A program made the translations under genes and the position numbers. From positions 310,001-374,000 of the forward strand of contig NZ_JAGGLR010000001.1 of assembly GCF_017874715.1 (NCBI RefSeq): a stretch of DNA of 64,000 nt, written 5' to 3'. How positions within the stretch are numbered: position 1 is the first letter of the stretch; each line of letters opens with the position of its first letter. This document shows, in pieces, positions 1 to 8,775 of the stretch. The notes under the pieces were generated by a model. That model worked only from the letters and a program-made list of their open reading frames with translations. It did no database searches and had not been told where the DNA came from. This DNA is from Streptomyces iranensis (GTDB lineage Bacteria > Actinomycetota > Actinomycetes > Streptomycetales > Streptomycetaceae).

Positions 1-603
1 GGTGTAGGCGCCGAAGACCATCACGGAGGCGCCGGTGGCCAGACCGTCGAGACCGTCGGTGAGGTTCACGCCGTTCGACATCGCAAGGATCATGAACAGC
101 GCCCAGATCGCGAAGATCACCGGGCCGAAGGACCAGCCGAAGTCCTGGACGAAGGAGAGCCGGTCGGAGGCGGGGGTCTGCTGGCGTGCGTCGGCGAAGT
201 TCAGTGCGAGGATCGCGAAGGCGATACCGACGATCAGCTGACCGGCCATCTTGGCCTTGGCCCGCAGACCCAGGCTGCGCTGCTTGACGATCTTGATGTA
301 GTCGTCGAGGAAGCCGACCAGGCCCATGCCCGCGAACAGGAAGAGCACCAGCACACCCGAGAAGGTCGGCTGGCTGCCCGTGATCACCTTCGCCAGGGCG
401 TAGGCGATCAGCGTGGCCAGGATGAAGGAGATTCCACCCATCGTGGGCGTGCCCTGCTTGCTGCCGTGGGTGCGCGGGCCGTCGTCCCGGATGAACTGGC
501 CGTAGCCCTTGCGCGCCAACAGCTTGATCAGCAGCGGGGTGCCGATCAGGGTCAGAAAGAGCCCGATGGCTCCCGAGAAGAGGATCTGCCTCATGCCACC
601 CAT
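1..603 (-). CDS. mraY: phospho-MurNAc-pentapeptide transferase, N-terminal part
   Basis: Integral membrane enzyme that transfers phospho-MurNAc-pentapeptide from UDP to undecaprenyl phosphate, making lipid I on the cytoplasmic face. Only about 200 N-terminal residues are inside the window; the gene continues left of base 1. The minus-strand translation begins MRQILFSGAIGLFL and shows the family loop motifs RDDGPRTH and GTPTMGG, the catalytic Asp pair in LDDYIK, and the NGVNLTDGLDG motif, separated by hydrophobic helices. Two in-frame ATG codons compete: position 603, overlapping the murF stop as TGATG, and position 594, where the conserved sequence begins. The overlap implies translational coupling to murF. 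Identity is certain; the exact start is not. Confidence 0.95.
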   Translation of the reverse strand, partial: MGGMRQILFSGAIGLFLTLIGTPLLIKLLARKGYGQFIRDDGPRTHGSKQGTPTMGGISFILATLIAYALAKVITGSQPTFSGVLVLFLFAGMGLVGFLDDYIKIVKQRSLGLRAKAKMAGQLIVGIAFAILALNFADARQQTPASDRLSFVQDFGWSFGPVIFAIWALFMILAMSNGVNLTDGLDGLATGASVMVFGAYT

Positions 604-2033
604 CAGCGGACGCCCTCACCCTCGCCCTCGAGCAACGCCTGCGCGACCTGCTCCAGCCCCACCGACCTGGATGCCTTCACCAACACGACGTCCCCCGGTC
701 GCAGCTCGCCGCGCAGCAGATCGACCGCTGCCCGCACGTCGGACACGTGCACCGACTCCTCACCCCACGAACCCTCGTTCTTGGCGCCCATGTCCAGCCA
801 GGCGGCCTCCTGGCCGCCGACCGCCACGAGCTTGCTGACGTTGAGCCGGACGGCCAGCCGCCCGACCGCGTCGTGCTCGGCCAGTGACTCCTCGCCCAGC
901 TCGGCCATCGGGCCGAGCACCGCCCACGTGCGACGCCCCGGTGTGACAGCGCCCATGGCGACCAGCGCGCGCAGCGCTGCTCGCATGGACTCGGGGTTCG
1001 CGTTGTAGGCGTCGTTGACGACCGTCACGCCGTCCGAGCGCTCGGTGACCTCCATCCGCCAGCGGGAGAGCTGCCCCGCCTCGGAGAGCGCCACTGCGAT
1101 CTCGTCGACGGACATGCCCAACTCATGGGCGACGGCGGCCGCGGCGAGCGCGTTCGACACGTGGTGCTCACCGTACAGGCGCATGGTCACTTCGCTGCAC
1201 CCGGTAGGGGTGTGAAGCGTGAAGGCGGGACGGCCGCCGTCGGCGAGCCGGACATTCCCGGCACGCACATCGGCGTCCTCGGCCTCGCCGAACAGGACGG
1301 TACGGGCCTTGGTGCGCGACGCCATGGCGCGCACCAAGGGATCGTCGGCGTTGAGCACCGCCACCCCGCCCTCCACGGCGGACGGCAGGGACTCCACGAG
1401 CTCGCCCTTGGCCTCGGCGATCTGCTCCCGGCCGCCGAACTCCCCGATATGGGCGGTGCCGACGTTGAGCACGAGTCCGATACGGGGCGGGGTGAGAGTG
1501 GCCAGGTACCGGATGTGGCCCTTACCGCGGGCGCCCATCTCCAGCACCAGGTGCTGGGTGGCCGCGTCGGCGCTGAGCGCGGCCACGGGCAGCCCGATTT
1601 CGTTGTTGAAGTTGCCCGGCGTCCATACGGTGGGGCCGCGGCGCTGGAGCAGCTGGGCGATGAGGTCCTTGGTGCTCGTCTTGCCGGCGGAGCCGGTGAG
1701 GGCGACCACGGTGGTGCCCAGGCGCTCCACGACGGCGCGCGCGAGCGCACCCATGGCGGCGATGACGTCGGGGACGACGATCGCCGGTACGGGGGCGTCC
1801 GGAGTGCCGACGGGGCGGGCGGCCAGGACCGCCACGGCGCCCGCCTCGACCGCGCCCCTGGCGAAGTCGTGGCCGTCCACGCGCTCCCCGGGGAGCGCGG
1901 CGAAGAGGCTGCCGGGCCGCACCTCACGGGAGTCGATCACGACAGGGCCCGTGACCTTCAGGTCCGGGTCCGGTATGTCGTGCGGCTGTCCACCGACTAG
2001 GCCGGCGATCTCAGTGAGGGACAGTGCGATCAC
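603..2033 (-). CDS. murF: UDP-MurNAc-tripeptide D-Ala-D-Ala ligase
   Basis: Cytoplasmic Mur ligase that adds D-Ala-D-Ala to UDP-MurNAc-tripeptide, the last soluble step of peptidoglycan precursor synthesis. The 476-residue product has the usual three-domain length: an N-terminal UDP-binding domain, a central ATPase domain with P-loop GSAGKTSTKD near residue 115, and a C-terminal domain with the VVNDAYNANPESM segment typical of MurF. The GTG start at 2031-2033 is preceded by GGAGG about six bases upstream. The stop overlaps the mraY start and the gene follows murE by 62 bp in the same operon. Confidence 0.97.
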   Translation of the reverse strand: MIALSLTEIAGLVGGQPHDIPDPDLKVTGPVVIDSREVRPGSLFAALPGERVDGHDFARGAVEAGAVAVLAARPVGTPDAPVPAIVVPDVIAAMGALARAVVERLGTTVVALTGSAGKTSTKDLIAQLLQRRGPTVWTPGNFNNEIGLPVAALSADAATQHLVLEMGARGKGHIRYLATLTPPRIGLVLNVGTAHIGEFGGREQIAEAKGELVESLPSAVEGGVAVLNADDPLVRAMASRTKARTVLFGEAEDADVRAGNVRLADGGRPAFTLHTPTGCSEVTMRLYGEHHVSNALAAAAVAHELGMSVDEIAVALSEAGQLSRWRMEVTERSDGVTVVNDAYNANPESMRAALRALVAMGAVTPGRRTWAVLGPMAELGEESLAEHDAVGRLAVRLNVSKLVAVGGQEAAWLDMGAKNEGSWGEESVHVSDVRAAVDLLRGELRPGDVVLVKASRSVGLEQVAQALLEGEGEGVR

Positions 2034-2095
2034 TGATCACCTCCGGCCGTGCGGGAGAGCTGCCTGGAGGGGGCTGGTGCGCGCATGGCGGTCTG

Positions 2096-3856
2096 TCATC
2101 CCTGGTGGTCTAGGTGTTTGTCCCGGTGCTGTGGGCTCGCCTCGGGGCGCGTGGCATCGCGCCTGCGGGCTCGCTCACTGAGTTCGATGGCTTCGCGGAG
2201 TACCTGGCGGTCGTCGAAGGCCCGGATCACGCCCGCGATGTCCTGGCCCTGCTCGTGGCCCTTGCCCGCCACGATGACGGTGTCACCCGGCTCGGCGCGG
2301 GCGACGGCGGCCGCGATGGCGTTGGCCCGGTCCTCCTCGACCAGGACATCACCGCGCTCGTGGGCGGGCACCTCGGCGGCGCCCGCGAGCATGGCGGCGA
2401 GGATCGCGAGCGGGTCCTCGGAGCGGGGGTTGTCGGAGGTGAGGACGGCCGTGTCGGCGTACCGGGCCACCGCGGCGCCCATGGGGCCGCGCTTGAGCCG
2501 GTCTCGGTCCCCGCCGCAGCCGAGGACGGCGTGCAACTTGCCGTCGGTCACCTTACGGAGGGCACGCAGCACCGACTCCACGGCGTCGGTCTTGTGGGCG
2601 TAGTCGACGACCGCGAGGTAGGGCTGGCCCACGTCGACCCGCTCCAGCCGGCCCGGTACGCCGGGGACGGCGGCGACGCCGTCGGCGGCCGTCTGCGGGT
2701 CGATCCCGGCGACGGCGAGCGCGACTACGGCGGCGAGCGCGTTGGCCACGTTGAAGGGGCCCGGGAGGGGCGCGGCGGCCCGTACGGACTCACCGTTCGG
2801 GCCGACGGCGGTGAAGGTCGAGCCGAGCGGGCCCACCTCGACGTCCGCGGCGCGCCAGTGGGCGTCGGGGTGCCCCTCGGCGGAGAAGGTGGTGACGGGC
2901 ACCTCGGACTGCTCGATCAGGCGGCGGCCGTACTCGTCGTCGTAGTTGATCACTCCGAGACGGCTGCGGGCCCTGGTGAACAGCTGCGCCTTGGCCTGGA
3001 AGTAGTCCTCCATACCGGAGTGGAACTCCATGTGCTCCGGGCTGAGGTTGTTGAAGACCGCGACGTCGAAGACGCAGCCGTCGACGCGGCCGAGGACCAG
3101 GGCGTGGCTGGAGACCTCCATGACGACCGAGCGGACCTCGCGCTCCCGCATCACCGCGAACAGGGCCTGAAGGTCGGTGGCCTCGGGGGTGGTGCGCTCG
3201 GACTTGATGCGCTCGTCGCCGATCCGCATCTCCACGGTGCCGATGAGACCCGTAAGGCCGCCGTCGTGCTTCGCGGCGGCCTTGAGGCCGCCCTCGATGA
3301 GATACGCGGTCGTGGTCTTGCCGGAGGTACCGGTGATGCCGATCTGGAGCAGGTCGTGACCCGGCTCGCCGTAGATCGTGGCGGCCAGCGCGCCCATCCG
3401 GCCGCGCGGGTCGTCCACCGCGAGGACCGGCAGGCCGGTGGCGGCGGCGCGCTCGGCGCCGGCCGGGTCGGTCAGCACCGCGACCGCGCCGAGGTCGGCG
3501 GCCTGGGCGGCGAAGTCCGCGCCGTGGAGGCGGGCACCGGCCAGCGCGGCGTACACATCGCCGGGGCGTACGGCCCGCGAGTCATGGGTGATCCCGGTGA
3601 CCGCGGCCCCTTCCGAGGCTTCGGGGGCTTCGGCGCCCAGCTGATCCGCCAGCTCCGCCAGCGGGATCGGGCGGACCTGGAGAGGACGGGGCGCTCCCGG
3701 GTATTCCACAGAAACGTCCTTCTGAGGGGTTTGGGACTGATCAGCGTGGGGCACGGCGGTGAGCGTACCCGGGACACCCGCTCCCCCGCGAAATGAGGCG
3801 GCGGTGCGGGGCCGTACCGGACCGTGGTTCCCGGGGTCCGGCGTGATCGTCATCAC
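2096..3856 (-). CDS. murE: UDP-MurNAc-L-Ala-D-Glu:meso-diaminopimelate ligase
   Basis: Cytoplasmic Mur ligase that adds diaminopimelate to UDP-MurNAc-L-Ala-D-Glu. It has the ATP-binding GTSGKTTTAYL motif, the MEVSSHAL and FNNLSPEHMEFH motifs, and DNPRSEDP, the DNPR signature of DAP-specific MurE enzymes. The longest frame, from GTG 3856, gives 586 residues with a weakly constrained N-terminus. GTG at 3709 is a strong alternative: AGAAGGA lies seven bases upstream and it gives 537 residues beginning VEYPGAPRPL; GTG 3754 is also possible. I keep the long form only because other Streptomyces entries that I remember begin with a similar segment. It sits 12 bp after ftsI. Confidence 0.93.
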   Translation of the reverse strand: MMTITPDPGNHGPVRPRTAASFRGGAGVPGTLTAVPHADQSQTPQKDVSVEYPGAPRPLQVRPIPLAELADQLGAEAPEASEGAAVTGITHDSRAVRPGDVYAALAGARLHGADFAAQAADLGAVAVLTDPAGAERAAATGLPVLAVDDPRGRMGALAATIYGEPGHDLLQIGITGTSGKTTTAYLIEGGLKAAAKHDGGLTGLIGTVEMRIGDERIKSERTTPEATDLQALFAVMREREVRSVVMEVSSHALVLGRVDGCVFDVAVFNNLSPEHMEFHSGMEDYFQAKAQLFTRARSRLGVINYDDEYGRRLIEQSEVPVTTFSAEGHPDAHWRAADVEVGPLGSTFTAVGPNGESVRAAAPLPGPFNVANALAAVVALAVAGIDPQTAADGVAAVPGVPGRLERVDVGQPYLAVVDYAHKTDAVESVLRALRKVTDGKLHAVLGCGGDRDRLKRGPMGAAVARYADTAVLTSDNPRSEDPLAILAAMLAGAAEVPAHERGDVLVEEDRANAIAAAVARAEPGDTVIVAGKGHEQGQDIAGVIRAFDDRQVLREAIELSERARRRDATRPEASPQHRDKHLDHQG

Positions 3857-3868
3857 TGCTGGGCCCGC

Positions 3869-5974
3869 TCACTGGCCCGGGTTGTAGCTCACCGGGAGCC
3901 GTTTGGGCTGCTTCCCGGAGGGCGGGACCTGCAGGGCCTTGAGGCCGAACTCCATGACCTTCTTGTAGACCGGTCCGCAGACCTGACCGCCGAAGTAGCT
4001 GCCCTTGGTCGGGTTCTGAACGGCACAGTAGACCGTCAGCCGAGGTTTGTCGGCCGGGGCGAAGCCGGCGAAGGACGCGGTGTAGCCGCGGTAGCGGCCG
4101 GTCTTGGGGTCCACCCGGTTGGAGGTGCCGGTCTTGCCCGCGACAAGATAGCCCGGGATCTTCGCCTTGGCGCCGGTGCCCTGCTGATCGTCGACGACCG
4201 ACTCCAGCATCTCGGCGAGCGTCTTCGCGGTCTCCTTACTGACGACACGGGTCTTCTTGGGGGCGGGCGCGGCGGTGAAGTCGCCGCCGGCCCCCCTGGC
4301 GCCGCGGACGAGAGTGGGCGCGATGCGCTCGCCCCCGTTGGCGATGGTGGAGTACACCGAGGCCGCCTGGACGGCGTTGAGCGAAAGCCCCTGGCCGAAG
4401 GGGATGGTGTACTGCTGCGAGGCGCTCCAGTCCTGCGGCTTGGCCAGGATGCCCGGGGTCTCGCCGGGGAGGCCGAGCCCGGTGGGCTGGCCGAGCCCGA
4501 ACTTGCGCAGGTAGGAGTAGAGGATCTGGTTCTTCTGCCGCTTGGTCTTGGCCAGCTGCTCGGTGGCGAGGATCGTGCCGATGTTGCTGGACTTGGCGAG
4601 CACGCCGTTGAGCGTGAGGTACCAGGTCGAATGGTCGATGTCGTCGGCGAAGGCCCGGTCGGCGCGCGGCAGCCGGTTGGGGACCACCACATGGGTGTCC
4701 CAGCGCGCCACGCCCTCCTGGAGGACCGCGGCCATGGACATCAGCTTGCTGACGCTGCCGGGCTCGTAGGCGTCGGAGACCGCGGCGTTGCCCAGGGCGT
4801 CGGCGTTCGTGGTGGTGATGTCGTTGGGATCGAAGCCGGGGGCGTTGGCCATGGCCAGGAGCTGCCCGGTGCGGGTGTCCTGGACGACGACGTAGCCGCG
4901 GTCGGCCCCGGACTTGCGCACCTGGTCGGCGATGGCGCTCTGGGCTGCCCACTGGATGTCCCGGTCGATGGTCAGCTCGTAGTCGCTGCCGGGGACCGCG
5001 GGCTGCTCCCTGACGTCGCCGGTGGGCACCTGGTGGCCGCCGGACTGGGCGTAGACGCGCTTGCCGTCCTTGCCCGCGAGCTTCTTGTTGAGCTGCTGCT
5101 CGAGCCCCGCGGAGCCGCGTCCGTCGGCGCCCACGAATCCCAGTATCCCGGCGGCGAGGTCCCCGTTCGGATAGACCCGCTTGCTGTGCGCCTCGCGGTT
5201 CACCCCGGCCAGGACATTGGTGCCCTTGCCCTTGGCCGCCGCGTCGTCCATGGCGCTCTTCAGGTCCTTGATCTGGTTCCAGACCTGCGGGGACTGCTGC
5301 CGGGCGAGTACGACGTACTGCGACCTGGGGTTGTCGGTGAGCTTCTTCTCCAGGTCCGCCTGGTCCTTGCCGAGGATCGGCGCGAGCAGGGCCGCGGCCT
5401 GGCGGGGCGCGTCGTGGGACTTGGCCGTCTTGGGCGTGAGGAGGTCGGGGGCGGCGGTGATGTCGTAGGCGTCCACCGTGGTCGCCAGGTCGACACCGTT
5501 GCGGTCGGTGATGGAGCCGCGCTCGGCGGACAGCTTCACCGGGATGTAGCGGTTGACGTTGGCCTTGGCCGCGTAGGCGCCGGCGTCGACCGCCTGCACC
5601 TGCAGCAGCCGTACGACGAAGACCAGCATGACGAGGGTGAGGCCGAGGCTGATCAGCCGCAGCCGGGGGCGCGGGCTGCCCAGCCGCAGCTGCTGGGGAG
5701 CGCCGGGCCGGGGGCGCGGGGCCGGACGGCCGGAAGATTTTCCGGGTCGGTCGCCGGGACGCCGCGCCGGGTCCTGGCGTGGGCGGCGGTCGCCGCGCGG
5801 ACCGGCCGGGCCGGGCACTCCACGGCGGCGGGGGTCCTGGGGGGCGCTCACGCGACGGCCGCGCTCGGGTCGGTGGCCACCTTCGGGTCGGTGGCCGCCC
5901 TCGGGTCGGTGGGCACCCTCGGCTCGGTGGCCGTCCACGGGTCGGTGGCCGCCCACGGCTCGGTGGCCGTCCAC
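3869..5974 (-). CDS. ftsI: FtsI-type peptidoglycan transpeptidase (class B PBP)
   Basis: Septal D,D-transpeptidase that cross-links peptidoglycan during division and sporulation septation. A single membrane helix (LISLGLTLVMLVFVVRLLQV, about residues 107-126 from GTG 5974) follows a long basic, Pro/Arg-rich cytoplasmic tail. The transpeptidase motifs are present: SVSK with nucleophile Ser near 407, SSN, and KTGT with Lys near 614. No PASTA domain is seen at the C-terminus. The start is uncertain: GTG 5974 includes six 18-bp tandem repeats (residues 1-36), while GTG 5851 (beginning VSAPQDPRRR, 660 aa) excludes them and resembles the usual Streptomyces N-terminus. Neither has a convincing Shine-Dalgarno sequence. 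Confidence 0.93.
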   Translation of the reverse strand: MDGHRAVGGHRPVDGHRAEGAHRPEGGHRPEGGHRPERGRRVSAPQDPRRRGVPGPAGPRGDRRPRQDPARRPGDRPGKSSGRPAPRPRPGAPQQLRLGSPRPRLRLISLGLTLVMLVFVVRLLQVQAVDAGAYAAKANVNRYIPVKLSAERGSITDRNGVDLATTVDAYDITAAPDLLTPKTAKSHDAPRQAAALLAPILGKDQADLEKKLTDNPRSQYVVLARQQSPQVWNQIKDLKSAMDDAAAKGKGTNVLAGVNREAHSKRVYPNGDLAAGILGFVGADGRGSAGLEQQLNKKLAGKDGKRVYAQSGGHQVPTGDVREQPAVPGSDYELTIDRDIQWAAQSAIADQVRKSGADRGYVVVQDTRTGQLLAMANAPGFDPNDITTTNADALGNAAVSDAYEPGSVSKLMSMAAVLQEGVARWDTHVVVPNRLPRADRAFADDIDHSTWYLTLNGVLAKSSNIGTILATEQLAKTKRQKNQILYSYLRKFGLGQPTGLGLPGETPGILAKPQDWSASQQYTIPFGQGLSLNAVQAASVYSTIANGGERIAPTLVRGARGAGGDFTAAPAPKKTRVVSKETAKTLAEMLESVVDDQQGTGAKAKIPGYLVAGKTGTSNRVDPKTGRYRGYTASFAGFAPADKPRLTVYCAVQNPTKGSYFGGQVCGPVYKKVMEFGLKALQVPPSGKQPKRLPVSYNPGQ
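5866..5973 (-). repeat. six 18-bp tandem repeats at the ftsI 5' end
   Basis: Six consecutive units close to cgggtcggtggccgccct fill 5866-5973 exactly. In the ftsI frame they encode a hexapeptide like GHRPEG. They lie in the ftsL-ftsI junction. Whether they are translated as an FtsI N-terminal extension or form an untranslated leader depends on which GTG is used. Confidence 0.85.
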
Positions 5975-6044
5975 CGGGCGCGGGCGGTCGTCCGCGCGGG
6001 CGGGGTGGGCTGGGCGCAGGCTGGGGATCGCGTCACCGTGTCAC

Positions 6045-6632
6045 CTACTGAGGGGCCGGGGTGGAGTTCGCGGAGGCGGAGGCGGAGGGGGAGGCGGATG
6101 CCGAGGCGGAGGGGCCGGTGGGCAGCCCCCACGGGGCCACCGAGGCCGTGGCGGACAGCGGCGCCGGCGGCGCGAGGGCGGACGGCGTAGGCGACGCCTC
6201 GGACCGGACGGGCGACGCCTGGGACGGCGTGGTGCCGAGCGAGGGCGGCAGCACCCGGCCGGGGCCGCCGAGCACCGAGGGCTGCCCCGTGGCCGGGGCG
6301 GGCACTCCGCTGACCGAGCCGTCCGGGTTGAGGAAGGCGGGGGTACCGCCGGGCACCATCCCCAGCTCCCGGGCGCGCCGCTCGAGCTCGTCGGGCGCGG
6401 AGAGCTGGTCCACGTCCTGCTGGAGGGCCTGGCGCTCGTCGGTGAGCTCCTTGGTCTGCTTCTCCAGTCTGGTGAGCTCGAACGACCCCTGGTTGAGGGA
6501 GGAGTTCAGCAGCAGCAGCGCGATCAGGCCGGAGCCGAGCAGGACCACGACGAGCAGCACGAAGGGCGTGCGCCTGGCCGTGGTGGCGCCCGGCGCCGGC
6601 CGTCCTTTCGGGCCCGCCCCCCGCGCGCTCAT
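6045..6632 (-). CDS. ftsL: septum formation initiator FtsL
   Basis: Small bitopic division protein that works with DivIC/FtsB and FtsQ at the septum. The 195-residue product has a short basic cytoplasmic N-terminus, one membrane helix ([19 protein letters not shown], about residues 24-42), an extracytoplasmic heptad-like segment (about 50-85, including [19 protein letters not shown]) and a long Pro/Ser/Ala-rich tail ending in an SASAS-type low-complexity stretch. The tail is longer than in many FtsL proteins and is probably disordered. The ATG at 6630-6632 overlaps the rsmH stop, so the two are probably translationally coupled. Assignment rests on position between rsmH and ftsI plus architecture. 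Confidence 0.9.
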   Translation of the reverse strand: MSARGAGPKGRPAPGATTARRTPFVLLVVVLLGSGLIALLLLNSSLNQGSFELTRLEKQTKELTDERQALQQDVDQLSAPDELERRARELGMVPGGTPAFLNPDGSVSGVPAPATGQPSVLGGPGRVLPPSLGTTPSQASPVRSEASPTPSALAPPAPLSATASVAPWGLPTGPSASASASPSASASANSTPAPQ

Positions 6633-7591
6633 GGGGCGACCTCTTCCCGGATGCGCTCCGCCCCCCGGAACCGCGCCGGGGCGGCCCGCCGGTTCTCGGC
6701 GATCTCCTCCTCGGTGGGCAGCTCCGCGCCACGGGTGAGCAGCTTCAGCCGGGGCTGGTACTGCTCGGGGATGACCGGCAGCCCCGGGGGCGCCGTATTG
6801 CTGGCACCGGCCGCGAGCACCTGCTTGACCAGGCGGTCCTCCAGCGAGTGATACGACAGCACGGCGATCCGCCCGCCGACCGCGAGCGCCCTTACGGCCG
6901 CCGGGATGGCCCGCTCCAGGACCGCGAGCTCGCCGTTGACCTCGATCCGCAGCGCCTGGAAGGTGCGCTTGGCCGGATTGCCGCCGGTGCGCTTGGCCGC
7001 CTGTGGCAGGGCCTCGCGGATCAGCTCGACGAGCCGGGCGCTGTTGGTGAACGGCTCCTTGGCGCGCTCGCGCACCACCGCGTCCACGATCTTCTTGGCG
7101 AACTTCTCCTCGCCGTACGTCCGCAGGATGCGCACCAGGTCGCCCGGCGGATAGGTGTTGAGCACCTCCGCCGCGCTGACTCCGGTGGTCTGGTCCATCC
7201 GCATGTCCAGCGGGGCGTCCTGGGCGTAGGCGAAGCCGCGCCCGGCCTCGTCCAGCTGCATGGACGACACGCCGAGGTCGAAGAGGATCCCCTGGACGCG
7301 CGGGACGCCGAGCCGGTCGAGGACCTCGGGCAACTCGTCGTAGACCGCGTGGACCAGCGTCGCCCGATCGCCGTAAGGGGCGAGCCGCTCCCCGGCGAGC
7401 CGCAGTGCGGACGGGTCGCGGTCCAGGGCGATCAGCCGGGCCTCGGGGAAGTCGCGCAGCAGCGCCTCGCTGTGGCCGCCGAGGCCCAGGGTGCAGTCGA
7501 CCACGACCGCGCCGGGCCGGGCGAGAGCGGGGGCCAGCATGTCCAGGCAGCGCTGGAGCATGACGGGAACATGGAGAGCGTTACTGCTCAT
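6629..7591 (-). CDS. rsmH: 16S rRNA (cytosine-1402-N4)-methyltransferase
   Basis: SAM-dependent enzyme that N4-methylates C1402 of 16S rRNA, formerly MraW, usually the first gene of dcw clusters. The 320-residue product starts [12 protein letters not shown] and shows the HVPVML motif, the SAM site [25 protein letters not shown], and the C-terminal [17 protein letters not shown] and [12 protein letters not shown] motifs. The frame is open upstream to 7825, but homology begins at ATG 7591, which I chose. No good Shine-Dalgarno sequence is seen for it; an AGAAGGG lies about 16 bases upstream. No mraZ precedes it, as is usual for Streptomyces as far as I know. Confidence 0.95.
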   Translation of the reverse strand: MSSNALHVPVMLQRCLDMLAPALARPGAVVVDCTLGLGGHSEALLRDFPEARLIALDRDPSALRLAGERLAPYGDRATLVHAVYDELPEVLDRLGVPRVQGILFDLGVSSMQLDEAGRGFAYAQDAPLDMRMDQTTGVSAAEVLNTYPPGDLVRILRTYGEEKFAKKIVDAVVRERAKEPFTNSARLVELIREALPQAAKRTGGNPAKRTFQALRIEVNGELAVLERAIPAAVRALAVGGRIAVLSYHSLEDRLVKQVLAAGASNTAPPGLPVIPEQYQPRLKLLTRGAELPTEEEIAENRRAAPARFRGAERIREEVAP

Positions 7592-7797
7592 TGCGCTGCT
7601 CGTGCGCCCTTCTGAGGATCGGGCGAGGATGATACGCACCGCCGGGTCCCCACCCGCTCTGAAGGGGAAGTGGCCTACTGGCGCCGGGGAAGTGACGTCA
7701 GGCGACCGGAGCGGGAGGAGGCCGAGGGGTACGTACGCACCGCGCTCACGCGAAATTCCGGGATCCGAGGGGAGCGTCACGCCTCCCACTTCGCGCC

Positions 7798-7825
7798 ACT
7801 TTAGTCCACTCGTCCCTTCGGTCAA
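7798..7825 (-). promoter_or_regulatory. candidate dcw operon promoter
   Basis: On the minus strand TTGACC (7825-7820) is followed after 16 bases by TAAAGT (7803-7798), a good match to a housekeeping sigma promoter. Transcription would begin near 7791, leaving about 200 nt of leader before rsmH. The rest of the 409-bp gap 7592-8000 holds no further ORF or repeat that I can support. Confidence 0.5.
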
Positions 7826-8000
7826 CCAACCGGCCTGCGCGTCCCGCCCCGGGGGTGGTATCCCCTCCCCTGGGCACCGGACCGCGGGGCGCGGGGGGTT
7901 GTGGATTGCCTCACATCACCCCTTCGGCCCACCCCGTTGCCCTCGTTTGCCCTACCTAAAGAGAAGACAAAATTCCCTGGTGAGAGGTAGCGTCGTCATC

Positions 8001-8555
8001 ATGTCGATATCAGCGCCGCAGCCGAACCCGTCCACCGACCGCGACGCCCGCACGGGAGACACGGTCACCGACAGCCTCGTGGAGGCCAACCGCAGTTACG
8101 CCGACAAGTTCACCGACCCGGGGATGGACGCGCGGCCGGTGCGGCGCGTCGCCGTCGTCGCGTGCATGGACGCCCGTCTGGACCTGCACGAGGCACTCGG
8201 CCTGGAGCTGGGCGACTGCCACACCATCCGCAACGCGGGCGGTGTGGTCACCGACGACATCATCCGGTCCCTGACCATCAGCCAGCGGGCCCTCGGAACC
8301 CGCAGCGTCGTGCTCATCCACCACACCGGCTGCGGTCTGCTGAACCTCACCGAGGACTTCCGGCACGAGCTGGAGGAGGAGGTGGGACAGCGCCCGTCGT
8401 GGGCGGTGGAGGCGTTCAAGGACCTCGACGCCGACGTCCGCCAGTCGATGCAGCGGGTGCGCACCTCGCCGTTCCTGTTGCACACCGACGACGTCCGCGG
8501 CTTCATCTTCGATGTGACGACGGGTCTGCTGCGGGAGGTCACGCCGCGGACGTGA
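8001..8555 (+). CDS. beta-class carbonic anhydrase
   Basis: Zinc enzyme interconverting CO2 and bicarbonate, probably cytoplasmic since no signal peptide is seen. The 184-residue product shows the beta-class metal site: CMDARL (Cys55, Asp57, Arg59) and HHTGCG (His108, Cys111), plus the conserved RNAGG segment near residue 77. Length fits the small actinobacterial beta-CA group. It starts at ATG 8001 after a weak purine tract. It diverges from the dcw operon and is followed by a 220-bp gap before the MoxR operon, so it is probably monocistronic. The family also contains carboxysomal and COS hydrolase-like members; a plain carbonic anhydrase is the simplest call. Confidence 0.9.
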   Translation: MSISAPQPNPSTDRDARTGDTVTDSLVEANRSYADKFTDPGMDARPVRRVAVVACMDARLDLHEALGLELGDCHTIRNAGGVVTDDIIRSLTISQRALGTRSVVLIHHTGCGLLNLTEDFRHELEEEVGQRPSWAVEAFKDLDADVRQSMQRVRTSPFLLHTDDVRGFIFDVTTGLLREVTPRT

Positions 8556-8775
8556 GAGGTGCTGGAGATACGGAAGGGATTCAGCACTCGAACTCGTACA
8601 AGCGTGACAAATAACCCCGGGTTATCCACAGCCGAGTGACGCGAGGCCGCGGAGACCGCAAGAATGCATAGGTGACATCGTCCCCCGCAACCACGCGGGG
8701 GGCCGGTGTCAGCGTTTGCGGTGGGCCGGTCCGTTCCGAGGGCAACGGCCCTGAGAACGGGCCGAGGAGGGCCGG

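Noticed and set aside
3824..6190. 788-residue plus-strand ORF opposite murE and ftsI
   Set aside because: Antisense shadow of high-GC coding; low complexity, no motif, while the minus-strand frames carry clear Mur and PBP motifs.
8623..8631. ttatccaca, a consensus DnaA box
   Set aside because: Only one copy is present in a short gap; an origin needs many. A 15-bp imperfect palindrome (ataaccccgggttat) overlaps it, and I see no support for either.
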